Origin: Dehalococcoidia bacterium
Lineage (GTDB): Bacteria > Chloroflexota > Dehalococcoidia > GIF9 > UBA5629
Direction: 5' to 3'
DNA length: 7,509 nucleotides
Assembly: GCA_016927965.1 (NCBI GenBank)
Contig: JAFGLP010000065.1
Span: 1-7,509, forward strand
The position numbers and the translations under genes were made by a program. The notes below the pieces were generated by a model. That model ran no database searches. It was given only the letters and a program-made list of their open reading frames with translations, and was not told the DNA's origin. Every line of letters begins with the position of its first letter. Position 1 is the first letter of the stretch. This document shows positions 1 through 6,940 of this stretch, in pieces.

Positions 1-1
1 G

Positions 2-832
2 CAGCTGATGCCGGCCAATTTCGAGGTGACATCCCTTCAGGTGGACCCGCCTGAAGCAAACGAGGGCCAGGAGATTACCATAACAGCAACCGTCATTAAC
101 AGTGGCGGCATATCTGGTAATTTCGATGAGCCGTTGATAATAAACGGTACGCAATTAAATACCCGTTTAACCACGATTCAACCCGGTTTAACCAAAACCC
201 TGACTTATACAGTTATTAAAAACAAGCCTGGCAAGTACTCTGTTTCCCTGCATAATGCAGCTGCCGAATTCATAGTTATAGACCTGGTAAAGCGTGAAAT
301 GGAGCTGAAATATGATAGCGATCAATCCCGGACAGCTTTATGGGCTGGCTATAACGGTGGCTTTTTAATAGAATTCACTCCGACCACAGTACCTTACTGC
401 ATCGACAAGGTTCGTATATGCGGAGGTATATACGGGATGGGATGGGAAGGAAAAACATTCAACCTGTATATACTCGACAGCGACATGAAGTCCATCCTGT
501 ATGAACAGACATATGCCATTGCCAAGTTCCCTGTACTGAGCGCCTTTCCCTTTCAGCAGCCGGCATGGGTGGACTTTGAAATATCCCCGATTAATCTTAG
601 CGGTAAATTTTATGTATACCTATACACGTCTATGGCGCAGCATAAGGGGATTCAGATAGGCGTGGATGACAGCATCTTCAATGAGCACTCTTACCTGGCT
701 CAGGGTAAACCACCTCACATAGCAATCGTATCGCTGGGCAACATATATCCGCTGACCATCTGGTACGCTGACAGCACTAAGGTCAACTGGATGATCAGGA
801 CGGCAGGCACTGTTTTTACGCCGGCAAAGTAA
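2..832 (+). CDS. CARDB-domain surface/secreted protein, 3' part (5' end outside window)
   Basis: The reading frame is open to the left edge (codons at 2 and 5 precede the first ATG at 8), and that ATG has no ribosome binding site, so this is most likely the C-terminal part of a longer protein. Counting from the ATG, residues about 3-93 resemble a CARDB (cell-adhesion-related) Ig-like domain: a PANFEV start, then a 'GQEITITATVINSGG' type strand pair and a closing 'GKYSVSLHNAAAEFIVI' segment. Residues about 95-274 form a second aromatic, beta-strand-rich domain that I do not recognise. No transmembrane helix or sorting signal is visible at the C-terminus. Such domains in Chloroflexota commonly end large exported proteins; the location and a binding or adhesion role are inferred, and the ligand is unknown. 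The stop is TAA at 830-832. Confidence is high that it is coding, moderate for CARDB. Confidence 0.8.
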   Translation, partial: QLMPANFEVTSLQVDPPEANEGQEITITATVINSGGISGNFDEPLIINGTQLNTRLTTIQPGLTKTLTYTVIKNKPGKYSVSLHNAAAEFIVIDLVKREMELKYDSDQSRTALWAGYNGGFLIEFTPTTVPYCIDKVRICGGIYGMGWEGKTFNLYILDSDMKSILYEQTYAIAKFPVLSAFPFQQPAWVDFEISPINLSGKFYVYLYTSMAQHKGIQIGVDDSIFNEHSYLAQGKPPHIAIVSLGNIYPLTIWYADSTKVNWMIRTAGTVFTPAK

Positions 833-847
833 ACGCGGTCAATTCCC

Positions 848-863
848 GCTGAACGAATTCAGC
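848..863. repeat. Small perfect hairpin between convergent genes
   Basis: A 6-bp perfect inverted repeat (GCTGAA / TTCAGC) encloses a CGAA tetraloop. It lies in the 62-bp gap between the stop of the CARDB gene and the stop of the convergent DUF3795 gene. No T-run follows on either strand, so it is at best a weak bidirectional 3'-end structure and not a convincing intrinsic terminator. Confidence 0.3.
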
Positions 864-894
864 CTGACTAAAAATCCACAAAGCACAACCTGTT

Positions 895-1419
895 TTATTG
901 CATGCTTTTGAGCTGCCGTTTTATCTCTTCACCATGTTCAGCCACATATGGACAGCTTGGGGATGTACCGCATTTTCTGCAATTGCGGTCATAAGTCGAA
1001 TTAATAATTCCGCAGTTTGGGCAGGAGTATCTTTCTATCATCTCCGCGTACCATTGTTGAGGGCCTGCCTCCCTGATACTTTCCTGCGACTTCCACAGAT
1101 CTATCCTATGCGGCATGGCTTTCTGAAATTCCCTGAGGTCTTCGCAGGGGTATGATTCGCACTCGCCGCAGAAATCAATCCCTTTAGCAGCAGCACATTT
1201 ATACATTTTACACGTCTGGCAATATGTGAAACGCACGTCGGAACGGCACCCCTCGCACCTTACCTCCTCCGGCTCTTTACCGAACTGTTCTGCTATAGCT
1301 TTCAGTCTCTGCGGTTCTTCCGTGCTACCTATATAAATACTGCAAGCTTTGCAGAAAAGACCGCACACCGCCACCAGCTTTTTATTATATTTGCTGTCTT
1401 CTGCTCTTTTCCCAGCCAT
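895..1419 (-). CDS. DUF3795 family cysteine-rich protein with C-terminal zinc-ribbon-like motif
   Basis: This 174-residue protein starts at the ATG complementary to 1417-1419. That ATG follows a strong GGGAGGGAG ribosome binding site by 5 nt; an in-frame TTG six codons upstream (1435-1437) lies 5' of that site and is unlikely. The N-terminal part matches the DUF3795 pattern: a 'CGLFCKACSIYIG' start (C19, C23, C26), CEGC (C55, C58), CxxC (C67, C70), C75, and CGECESYPC (C84, C87, C92). A second four-cysteine knuckle, CPNC plus CRKC (C133, C136, C147, C150), with C156 after it, lies near the C-terminus and resembles a zinc ribbon. In all, 16 of 174 residues are Cys, pointing to Zn or Fe-S binding. 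There is no signal peptide or membrane segment, so it is probably cytoplasmic. The biochemical function of DUF3795 is not established and I assign none. It is divergent from the ALDH-ADH gene. Confidence 0.85.
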   Translation of the reverse strand: MAGKRAEDSKYNKKLVAVCGLFCKACSIYIGSTEEPQRLKAIAEQFGKEPEEVRCEGCRSDVRFTYCQTCKMYKCAAAKGIDFCGECESYPCEDLREFQKAMPHRIDLWKSQESIREAGPQQWYAEMIERYSCPNCGIINSTYDRNCRKCGTSPSCPYVAEHGEEIKRQLKSMQ

Positions 1420-1424
1420 TTCAA

Positions 1425-1433
1425 CTCCCTCCC
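1425..1433 (-). promoter_or_regulatory. Ribosome binding site that fixes the DUF3795 start
   Basis: On the minus strand GGGAGGGAG is followed 5 nt later by ATG (1419-1417). Its position between the upstream TTG and this ATG selects the ATG as the real start. Confidence 0.75.
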
Positions 1434-1452
1434 GCAATCTATCAGTACATTA

Positions 1453-1481
1453 ATTTTAAAGCATTGCACAACTCATTGAAA
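1453..1481 (-). promoter_or_regulatory. Candidate promoter of the DUF3795 gene
   Basis: On the minus strand a TAAAAT -10-like hexamer (1458-1453, 5 of 6 to consensus) lies 17 bp after a weak TTTCAA -35-like hexamer (1481-1476, 3 of 6). The predicted start, near 1446, would give a leader of about 27 nt carrying the ribosome binding site. The region is AT-rich, so a chance match is possible. Confidence 0.35.
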
Positions 1482-1502
1482 AATCCCGTACACCAATCCC
1501 TG

Positions 1503-1511
1503 TGATATAAT
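1503..1511 (+). promoter_or_regulatory. Extended -10 promoter of the ALDH-ADH fusion gene
   Basis: TGATATAAT is a perfect TGnTATAAT extended -10 element. No good -35 is seen at 16-18 bp (TTGAAA at 1476-1481 is 24 bp away), which fits extended -10 promoters that need little -35 contact. Initiation is expected near 1518, giving a leader of about 56 nt that ends in a GGGAGG ribosome binding site (1562-1567), 6 nt before the ATG at 1574. Confidence 0.65.
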
Positions 1512-1514
1512 TGC

Positions 1515-1541
1515 TATCATTTGATAATTTATCATTTTGAT
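1515..1541. promoter_or_regulatory. Array of alternating TATCA/TGATA half-sites, candidate operator
   Basis: Four half-sites begin at 1515 (TATCA), 1522 (TGATA), 1530 (TATCA) and 1538 (TGAT), alternating in orientation with spacing 7, 8 and 8 bp. Together they make three overlapping inverted repeats: TATCA-TT-TGATA (1515-1526), TGATAA-T-TTATCA (1522-1534) and ATCA-TTT-TGAT (1531-1541). They begin 3 bp after the -10 and cover the predicted transcription start, a classical repressor position. No regulator for it is encoded in the window. AT-richness lowers confidence. Confidence 0.5.
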
Positions 1542-1573
1542 GCATGTTTTCATAATAAACAGGGAGGATAACG

Positions 1574-4234
1574 ATGGATCATTATAAGTTATTTATCAAC
1601 GGACAGTTTGTCGAAGCCGCCAGCGGCAAGACCTTCGAAGTAATTGATCCGGGGAGTGAAGCACCCATCGCCACCGTAGCACAGGCAGGGGCAGCAGACG
1701 CTGAAAAGGCTATTGCAGCGGCCCGCAAGGCATTCGACCGGAGCGACTGGAGCGGTTTGACGCCGGCAGCCCGTATGGCTAAATTACAGGATTTTGCCGA
1801 TCAGGTGGATCTGCAGAGCCTTCGCCTGGCCTCAACCGAATCTCTGAACGCTGGGCAGATAGTAGCTTTCTCTAAATTGTCGGCCATGGGCATGGTCGGC
1901 TTTCTGCGTAATGTAGGCATGATGGCAGCAACGCAGTTCCCCTGGGAAGAGGACATCCCGATCCAGGGAAATAGTTTTGGAGCAGGGCGTGAGATGATCC
2001 GCAGGGAACCTATCGGTGTATGCGTGGGTATTATCCCCTGGAATTTCCCTATGAATATGGCGTTCTGGAAGATAGGGCCCGCCCTTGCCATGGGCAATAC
2101 CGTTGTGCTAAAACCCGCATCCGCCACACCACTCAGCGCACTCATCATCGCCGAGGCCGCCAAGGCGGCCGGCCTGCCCGACGGGGTAATCAACGTCATC
2201 ACGGGCCCCGGAGGAGAGCTGGGCAAAGTCCTCTGTACTCATCCGGATGTAGATAAGATTGCCTTTACGGGCAGCACGGAAGTCGGACGTGAAATAATGA
2301 GAATGGCTTCCGGCACTGTTAAAAAAGTCACACTTGAACTCGGCGGCAAATCAGCCAATATTATCCTGGACGACGCCGATATAGACCTGGCAGTGGAAGG
2401 CGCCTGCTTCGGCACTTTCCTCCACCAGGGGCAGATGTGCGAATCCGGCACACGCGTCCTGGTAGCCGCTAAAATTTATGATGAGTTCCTTGAGAAGATG
2501 AAGAAACGGGCTGAAGCTATCCGCGTCGGCCACCAGTTGGACCCCAATTCTCATATGGGGCCGCTAGCCAGCAAGGAGCAGCTTGCCACTATAGAGAGAT
2601 ACGTTAAGATAGGCAAGGAAGAAGGGGCACAGGTCGTCACCGGCGGCAAACGCGTCGAGGTCCCCGGCATACCGGGCGGATATTATTACGCCCCCACCAT
2701 TTTCGCCAATGTGAAAAACAGCATGCGCATCGCACAGGAAGAGATATTCGGTCCCGTTGTCTGTGTCATTAAATATAACAGCGATGAAGAGGCCATAGCT
2801 ATTGCCAATGACAGCATGTACGGACTGGGAGGCGCTGTATTCTCACGCAATACAGGAAGGGCCGAACGCGTTGCAAACAGCGTCCGCACCGGGACGATGT
2901 GGATCAATAATTATCACTGGTTCTCAGATTTCGCTCCCTTCGGTGGGTATAAGCAGTCAGGCATCGGCCGTGAGCTTGGTATGCCCGGTCTGCATGAGTA
3001 TGTACAGGTCAAACGGGTACACGTATCAGCTATGGGCAACCCCTCCGCTACCGGCATGTTTTCGCTCATGCGGGCAGATAAACACCCCACTGGTTTCGCC
3101 TATTGCGGCCCCACTAATGTAGTTGCAGGACACGGTGCCCTTAACTCAGCATATAAATCCGTAGTTGACCTGGGCTGTCGCAGAGTCCTGATCATCACCG
3201 ATGAAGGCGTGAGGAAGGCCGGACTGGCCCAGATGGTTAAAGATACACTGGCAGACTTCTGTGTGGGCATTTACGATAAAATCCCGTCTGACCCGGATAT
3301 CGACTCAGTCGATGCAGCCGTTGAAGCGGCCCGCGAACTGAAAGCCGATTGCATCGTGAGCGTAGGCGGCGGAAGCGTCATCGACAGTTCCAAAGGTGTT
3401 TGTGTGACCCTTAAGATGGGTGGAAAAGTAAATGATCATTGCAGGCAATCAGTCCTGCATGTACCGCAGACACCGCACATTTGTATTCCAACTACATCAG
3501 GCACCGGTAGCGAAGTGACAATCGCAGCGGTTCTGACCAGTAAGAGCGCGGGACGCAAGGTATTCATGGCCGACCAGATGATCGTGCCTAATGTAGCCCT
3601 CCTTGATCCGCAGATGACGGTATCCCTGCCTAAAGGCATGACTGCCGCCACTGCTATGGATGCACTAACCCATGCTGTCGAGGCTATGACCAGCCTGATG
3701 AACAATCCCATCTGCGACGGCCTGGCATTGCACGCTATACGGCTGATCAGCGAGAACCTTCCCATCGTCATCGAAGATGGGAAAAACGAGAACGCACGGC
3801 TTAATATGCAGATTGCCGCCACCATGGCCGGATGGGCATTCAGCGTAGCCCAGACCGGACTGGCGCACGGCATGGCGCATACCGTAGGGACCCTTTACCA
3901 CGTCCCGCACGGATTAGGCTGCGGCATTATGATCCCGAAGGTAATGCGCTATAACGTCGACCACACCACCGGGCAGCTGGCACGAGTGGCGCAGGCAATG
4001 GGAGTTGCTACTAAAGGAATGAAGGAGCGGGATGCAGCCCTGGCCGCAGCAGACGCCGTTGAAGACCTCATGAAAAAGTCAGGGCACCCCATGGGACTAC
4101 GCGAGGTCGGCGTTCCCGGGGACAACTTCGATATGTGCGCCCTTCACGCCATCAACGATATGTGCGTGATGTTCAACGGGCGCCCTGTCAGCGACCTGAA
4201 CGATATTACAAAGCTTTACCAGGAAGCTTATTAG
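1574..4234 (+). CDS. Bifunctional fusion: classical aldehyde dehydrogenase + iron-containing alcohol dehydrogenase
   Basis: This 886-residue soluble protein has two catalytic halves. Residues about 5-485 are a classical NAD(P)-dependent aldehyde dehydrogenase: PWNF with Asn157, Lys180 in 'VLKPAS', the FTGSTEVG coenzyme loop (231-238), general base Glu255 in 'LELGGKS', nucleophile Cys289 in 'GQMCESG', and Glu390 in 'EEIFGP'. Glu255 marks the hydrolytic, acid-forming type, unlike the CoA-acylating half of AdhE. Residues about 505-886 are a group III Fe-dependent alcohol dehydrogenase: GGGS (598-601), TTSGTGSE (640-647), and metal ligands Asp696, His700, His765 and His779, with the FucO 14-residue spacing between the last two histidines, plus His769. 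The linker (486-505) has internal Met codons but no ribosome binding site, so one polypeptide is expected. The likely role is alcohol to aldehyde to acid conversion, or aldehyde dismutation; the substrate is unknown. It is monocistronic, with its own promoter and terminator. Family calls are sure; pathway is inference. Confidence 0.93.
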   Translation: MDHYKLFINGQFVEAASGKTFEVIDPGSEAPIATVAQAGAADAEKAIAAARKAFDRSDWSGLTPAARMAKLQDFADQVDLQSLRLASTESLNAGQIVAFSKLSAMGMVGFLRNVGMMAATQFPWEEDIPIQGNSFGAGREMIRREPIGVCVGIIPWNFPMNMAFWKIGPALAMGNTVVLKPASATPLSALIIAEAAKAAGLPDGVINVITGPGGELGKVLCTHPDVDKIAFTGSTEVGREIMRMASGTVKKVTLELGGKSANIILDDADIDLAVEGACFGTFLHQGQMCESGTRVLVAAKIYDEFLEKMKKRAEAIRVGHQLDPNSHMGPLASKEQLATIERYVKIGKEEGAQVVTGGKRVEVPGIPGGYYYAPTIFANVKNSMRIAQEEIFGPVVCVIKYNSDEEAIAIANDSMYGLGGAVFSRNTGRAERVANSVRTGTMWINNYHWFSDFAPFGGYKQSGIGRELGMPGLHEYVQVKRVHVSAMGNPSATGMFSLMRADKHPTGFAYCGPTNVVAGHGALNSAYKSVVDLGCRRVLIITDEGVRKAGLAQMVKDTLADFCVGIYDKIPSDPDIDSVDAAVEAARELKADCIVSVGGGSVIDSSKGVCVTLKMGGKVNDHCRQSVLHVPQTPHICIPTTSGTGSEVTIAAVLTSKSAGRKVFMADQMIVPNVALLDPQMTVSLPKGMTAATAMDALTHAVEAMTSLMNNPICDGLALHAIRLISENLPIVIEDGKNENARLNMQIAATMAGWAFSVAQTGLAHGMAHTVGTLYHVPHGLGCGIMIPKVMRYNVDHTTGQLARVAQAMGVATKGMKERDAALAAADAVEDLMKKSGHPMGLREVGVPGDNFDMCALHAINDMCVMFNGRPVSDLNDITKLYQEAY

Positions 4235-4267
4235 ACCTAGGCTCTCCGACCCAAAATAAGTATTCTT

Positions 4268-4311
4268 AACAACATCTTGCTGGTTTTTCCAGTAGGATGT
4301 TGTTTATTATT
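4268..4311 (+). terminator. Intrinsic terminator after the ALDH-ADH gene
   Basis: A 16-bp stem (arms 4268-4283 and 4289-4304, with two G-U wobbles in RNA) closes a TTTTT loop and is followed by TATTATT (4305-4311). It begins 33 nt after the stop codon, ending the ALDH-ADH transcript and insulating the regulator genes downstream. Confidence 0.85.
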
Positions 4312-4339
4312 GAAAGGTGACATTCCATTGGAGTATGCT
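4310..4339 (+). promoter_or_regulatory. Candidate promoter of the phoB-phoR operon
   Basis: TTGAAA (4310-4315, 5 of 6 to the -35 consensus) and TATGCT (4334-4339, 4 of 6 to the -10 consensus) are 18 bp apart, directly after the terminator. The resulting leader would be about 84 nt. An alternative, TATTAA at 4417-4422, would start transcription at or next to the ATG at 4430. Neither is certain. Confidence 0.35.
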
Positions 4340-4429
4340 TTGCTGGTAGCAGGGCTAAGATAGGTGGTTATTTAAAAACTCGTGGAAGGGCATGTTAATT
4401 TTCAATTTCATGCTGGTATTAAAACTACT

Positions 4430-5119
4430 ATGCCAAACAAAGTATTAATCGTTGAAGACGACGCTAATTTACTTGAGGCTCTCCGATACAACCTGAATAA
4501 AGAGAGTTACAACGTGGTAACGGCAATTGATGGTGAACAGGCACTGGATGTGACGCGCAAAGAAAAACCCGACCTCATTATTCTCGATGTTATGCTGCCT
4601 AAATTGAGCGGATTTGAAGTATGCCGTATACTCCGAAAGGAAATAAATACACCTATAATAATGCTAACCGCCAAGGCTGATGAGACGGATAAAATAGTCG
4701 GTCTTGAAATAGGGGCAGACGATTATATTACCAAGCCTTTCAGCGTCAGAGAGCTGATAGCCCGTGTCAGAGCAATGCTTCGCAGAGCCAGGATTACGGA
4801 AACACAGGAGGGTGAAGATAAGCTAATACATGTCGGTGATATTAAAGTCGATATTGACCGGCACCAGGCTTTATTATCAAATACAGTGCTGGAACTGAGA
4901 CCTAAGGAATTTGAATTACTGGCATTTCTTGCCCGGAACAAAGGACTGGTATTCAGCCGAGAGCAGCTGCTTGAAAAACTTTGGGGATATGAGTATATTG
5001 GCGATACGAGGACTATAGATGTGCATATCAGGTGGCTGAGGCAGAAAATCGAGTGCGACCCCGGCAATCCCAAATACCTCGTTACTGTCAGGGGGACCGG
5101 CTACAAGCTCGAGGGTTAA
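4430..5119 (+). CDS. phoB: PhoB/RegX3-type response regulator (OmpR family)
   Basis: This 229-residue cytoplasmic transcription factor has a receiver domain (about 4-120) with acidic pocket Glu9/Asp10/Asp11, phospho-acceptor Asp53 in 'LIILDVMLP', Thr80 in 'MLTAKAD' and Lys102 in 'YITKPF'. A winged-helix DNA-binding domain follows (about 132-229: 'RPKEFELLAFLARNKG', 'TIDVHIRWLRQKIE', 'VRGTGYKLEG'). I chose the ATG at 4430 because the receiver fold begins right there (MPNKVLIVEDD); an in-frame GTG at 4382 would add 16 residues that look unlike the family. Neither start has a well-spaced ribosome binding site, which is odd here. The sensor kinase gene starts 2 bp after the stop. With pstS and a Pho-box-like array downstream, it is most likely the phosphate-starvation regulator. 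Family assignment is firm; the phosphate role is inferred from context. Confidence 0.9.
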   Translation: MPNKVLIVEDDANLLEALRYNLNKESYNVVTAIDGEQALDVTRKEKPDLIILDVMLPKLSGFEVCRILRKEINTPIIMLTAKADETDKIVGLEIGADDYITKPFSVRELIARVRAMLRRARITETQEGEDKLIHVGDIKVDIDRHQALLSNTVLELRPKEFELLAFLARNKGLVFSREQLLEKLWGYEYIGDTRTIDVHIRWLRQKIECDPGNPKYLVTVRGTGYKLEG

Positions 5120-5121
5120 GA

Positions 5122-6867
5122 GTGCTGAAAAGTATCCAGTGGCGTATTACCGTTCCCTTCATTGTACTCATACTTTTAAGTATGGGCATTATCGGGGCAT
5201 ACCTGGTGAACTTTGTAAGAGACTCACAGGTTGATACCCTGCGCTATCACCTGGAAGAAGAGGCCAGGACTATCACTGAAGCCATTTTACCTTTACTTAT
5301 TCAGGGGGATGATGTTGATGCTTTTGTAAAGGAGTTAAACCAGGCAACAGATGCCAGGGTGACCATCATTGCCGCCGACGGCCGGGTTTTAGGTGACTCA
5401 TATGAAGACCCTTCTGCCATGGAAAACCATTTAACACGTCCTGAAGTTAAAGATGCGCTGACAACTGGCCTGGGCAAAAGCACCCGCTACAGTACCACTT
5501 ACAAAGAACATATGATGTACCTGGCTGTCACGATATCCAGCCAGGATAAGATATTGGGGGTAGTCAGGACCGCTCTACCGCTTACAAGCGTCGAACAATC
5601 AGCAGGGCACCTGACGATGACTATTATCCTGGCAATGGTGCTCGTTGCCTTACTGATGATAGCGGCCGTCGCGCTTATAGCCAGAAAGACCACGCAACCG
5701 ATAAGGCAACTAACCAAAGCGGCCAATCAAATCAGCGCCGGTCAACTCGGTAACAGGATTGTAGTACAGACAGGGGACGAAGTCGGGGAGCTCGGGAACG
5801 CCTTCAACGAAATGTCCTCAAACCTGAAAATAACGGTGGAAGCACTGTCATCAGAAAAGGCCAAACTGTCTACTGTCCTCGACAATATGATCGACGGTGT
5901 CATACTGACCGATCTCGAAGGCAGTATCTTAATTATTAACCGGGCCGCCGGGAAGCTGTTTGGATTCGAGGATAAGGACGTTCTGGGAAAACCTGTTATC
6001 GAGGTGGTGCATGATCATGAAGTTGATGATGCGCTGAAACTGAGTATGCAGACCAATAAGGAGCAATCCTCTCAGTTCGAATCCAGTGTAAAGAAGCGCT
6101 TTCTGCGAATGGTAGCCGCACCTGTGGCTGAAGGCAAAACAGGTGAAATATTATTTCTTTTCCAGGACCTCACGGAAGTTAGAAACCTGCAGACCATGCG
6201 CAAAGAACTGGTCGGCAATATCTCACATGAGTTGAGGACTCCCATTTCAGGCATCAAAGCCATGGTAGAGACACTGCGTGGCGGCGCAATAGATGATAAG
6301 GAAGCCGCCGGGGACTTCCTTGCAAGGATTGAATCTGCGGTCGACCAGTTAACCCAAACGGTTTCTGAATTAACTGAACTTACACGCATGGAAACCGGAA
6401 AAGCTGATCTTACAATCACTTCTTTAAATCTCAATTCTATTATCACAGAGGTCGTTAAACAGTTAGAGCCCTTAGCAGAAAGACAAAAAGTGAGTATGTC
6501 CACCAGCCTGGCACCCGGTCTGCCTGAGATCAGGGCCGACAGCGGCCGTATCAAGCAGGCTATCGTGAATCTGGTCCATAACGCCGTCAAGTTCAATAAA
6601 TCCGGCGGGCAGGTACTGATTTTAACGAGGGCAGATGCAGACACGGTCTCTGTTGATATCTCAGATACCGGCATCGGGATTTCAATAGAAGACCTGCCCC
6701 ATGTTTTTGAGCGTTTCTACAAGGCTGACAAGGCCCGCACAAAAGGCGGCAGCGGTTTAGGACTGGCCATTGCCAAGCATACGGTCCTGGCCCACGGCGG
6801 TAACATCCAGGCTTCGAGCGAGCAGGGCAAAGGTTCAACATTCAGCTTCTGCTTACCCCTCCATTAA
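5122..6867 (+). CDS. phoR: PhoR-type membrane sensor histidine kinase (HAMP-PAS-HisKA-HATPase)
   Basis: This 581-residue protein probably starts at the GTG at 5122, 2 bp after the regulator stop, with GAGGG (5111-5115) as ribosome binding site; longer in-frame extensions would overlap the regulator gene deeply. Domains in order: membrane helix about 9-30; extracytoplasmic sensor about 31-162; membrane helix about 165-187; HAMP about 188-240; PAS about 247-350 ('MIDGVILTDLEGSILIINRAA'); HisKA with phospho-acceptor His369 in 'SHELRTP'; HATPase_c with N-box Asn487, G1 Asp515 in 'DTGIGI', F-box 'FERFYKAD' (529-536) and G2 'GSGLGL' (543-548). All catalytic motifs are intact. It is expected to autophosphorylate and pass phosphate to the upstream regulator. 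In bacteria with this layout PhoR senses phosphate status through the Pst transporter and PhoU; the role of the periplasmic-type sensor here is unknown. Translational coupling with the regulator is likely. Confidence 0.9.
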   Translation: MLKSIQWRITVPFIVLILLSMGIIGAYLVNFVRDSQVDTLRYHLEEEARTITEAILPLLIQGDDVDAFVKELNQATDARVTIIAADGRVLGDSYEDPSAMENHLTRPEVKDALTTGLGKSTRYSTTYKEHMMYLAVTISSQDKILGVVRTALPLTSVEQSAGHLTMTIILAMVLVALLMIAAVALIARKTTQPIRQLTKAANQISAGQLGNRIVVQTGDEVGELGNAFNEMSSNLKITVEALSSEKAKLSTVLDNMIDGVILTDLEGSILIINRAAGKLFGFEDKDVLGKPVIEVVHDHEVDDALKLSMQTNKEQSSQFESSVKKRFLRMVAAPVAEGKTGEILFLFQDLTEVRNLQTMRKELVGNISHELRTPISGIKAMVETLRGGAIDDKEAAGDFLARIESAVDQLTQTVSELTELTRMETGKADLTITSLNLNSIITEVVKQLEPLAERQKVSMSTSLAPGLPEIRADSGRIKQAIVNLVHNAVKFNKSGGQVLILTRADADTVSVDISDTGIGISIEDLPHVFERFYKADKARTKGGSGLGLAIAKHTVLAHGGNIQASSEQGKGSTFSFCLPLH

Positions 6868-6875
6868 TTATCTGC

Positions 6876-6890
6876 CCGGATAACATCCGG
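6876..6890 (+). terminator. Possible weak terminator or attenuator hairpin after phoR
   Basis: CCGGAT and ATCCGG form a 6-bp GC-rich stem with a 3-nt loop 8 nt after the phoR stop. Only a short ATTT follows, so termination would be partial. It abuts the Pho-box-like repeats. Confidence 0.3.
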
Positions 6891-6891
6891 A

Positions 6892-6931
6892 TTTAACAAA
6901 AATTTAACATACCATTAAAGCATCTTTAACG
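6892..6931 (+). promoter_or_regulatory. Pho-box-like array: four 7-bp direct repeats with 11-bp period
   Basis: TTTAACA (6892), TTTAACA (6903), ATTAAAG (6914) and TTTAACG (6925) recur at exactly 11 bp. This is the layout of PhoB/PhoP-family binding sites, in which tandem dimers bind direct repeats one helical turn apart; the TTTAACA unit is close to the TT(A/C/T)ACA-type repeat of Bacillus PhoP. It lies 82 bp upstream of the pstS start and 9 bp before a -10-like hexamer, where such activators replace a -35. The regulator that would bind it is encoded two genes upstream. Confidence 0.75.
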
Positions 6932-6940
6932 GTCCTCCTG

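Noticed and set aside
3032..3072. Internal Met codons in the ALDH-ADH linker as a separate start for the ADH half
   Set aside because: No ribosome binding site precedes any of them and the frame is continuous, so a single fused polypeptide is the simpler reading.
3436..3873. 145-codon open frame on the minus strand
   Set aside because: It is a shadow of the Fe-ADH coding region, whose plus-strand frame holds all family motifs; no ribosome binding site or recognisable domain.
5032..5121. In-frame 30-residue N-terminal extension of the sensor kinase
   Set aside because: It lies entirely inside the response regulator gene, lacks a ribosome binding site, and would put a charged segment before the first membrane helix; GTG at 5122 fits a coupled operon.
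6072..6674. 200-codon open frame on the minus strand
   Set aside because: It lies opposite the kinase core of the sensor, which is intact on the plus strand; composition reflects codon bias of the real gene.
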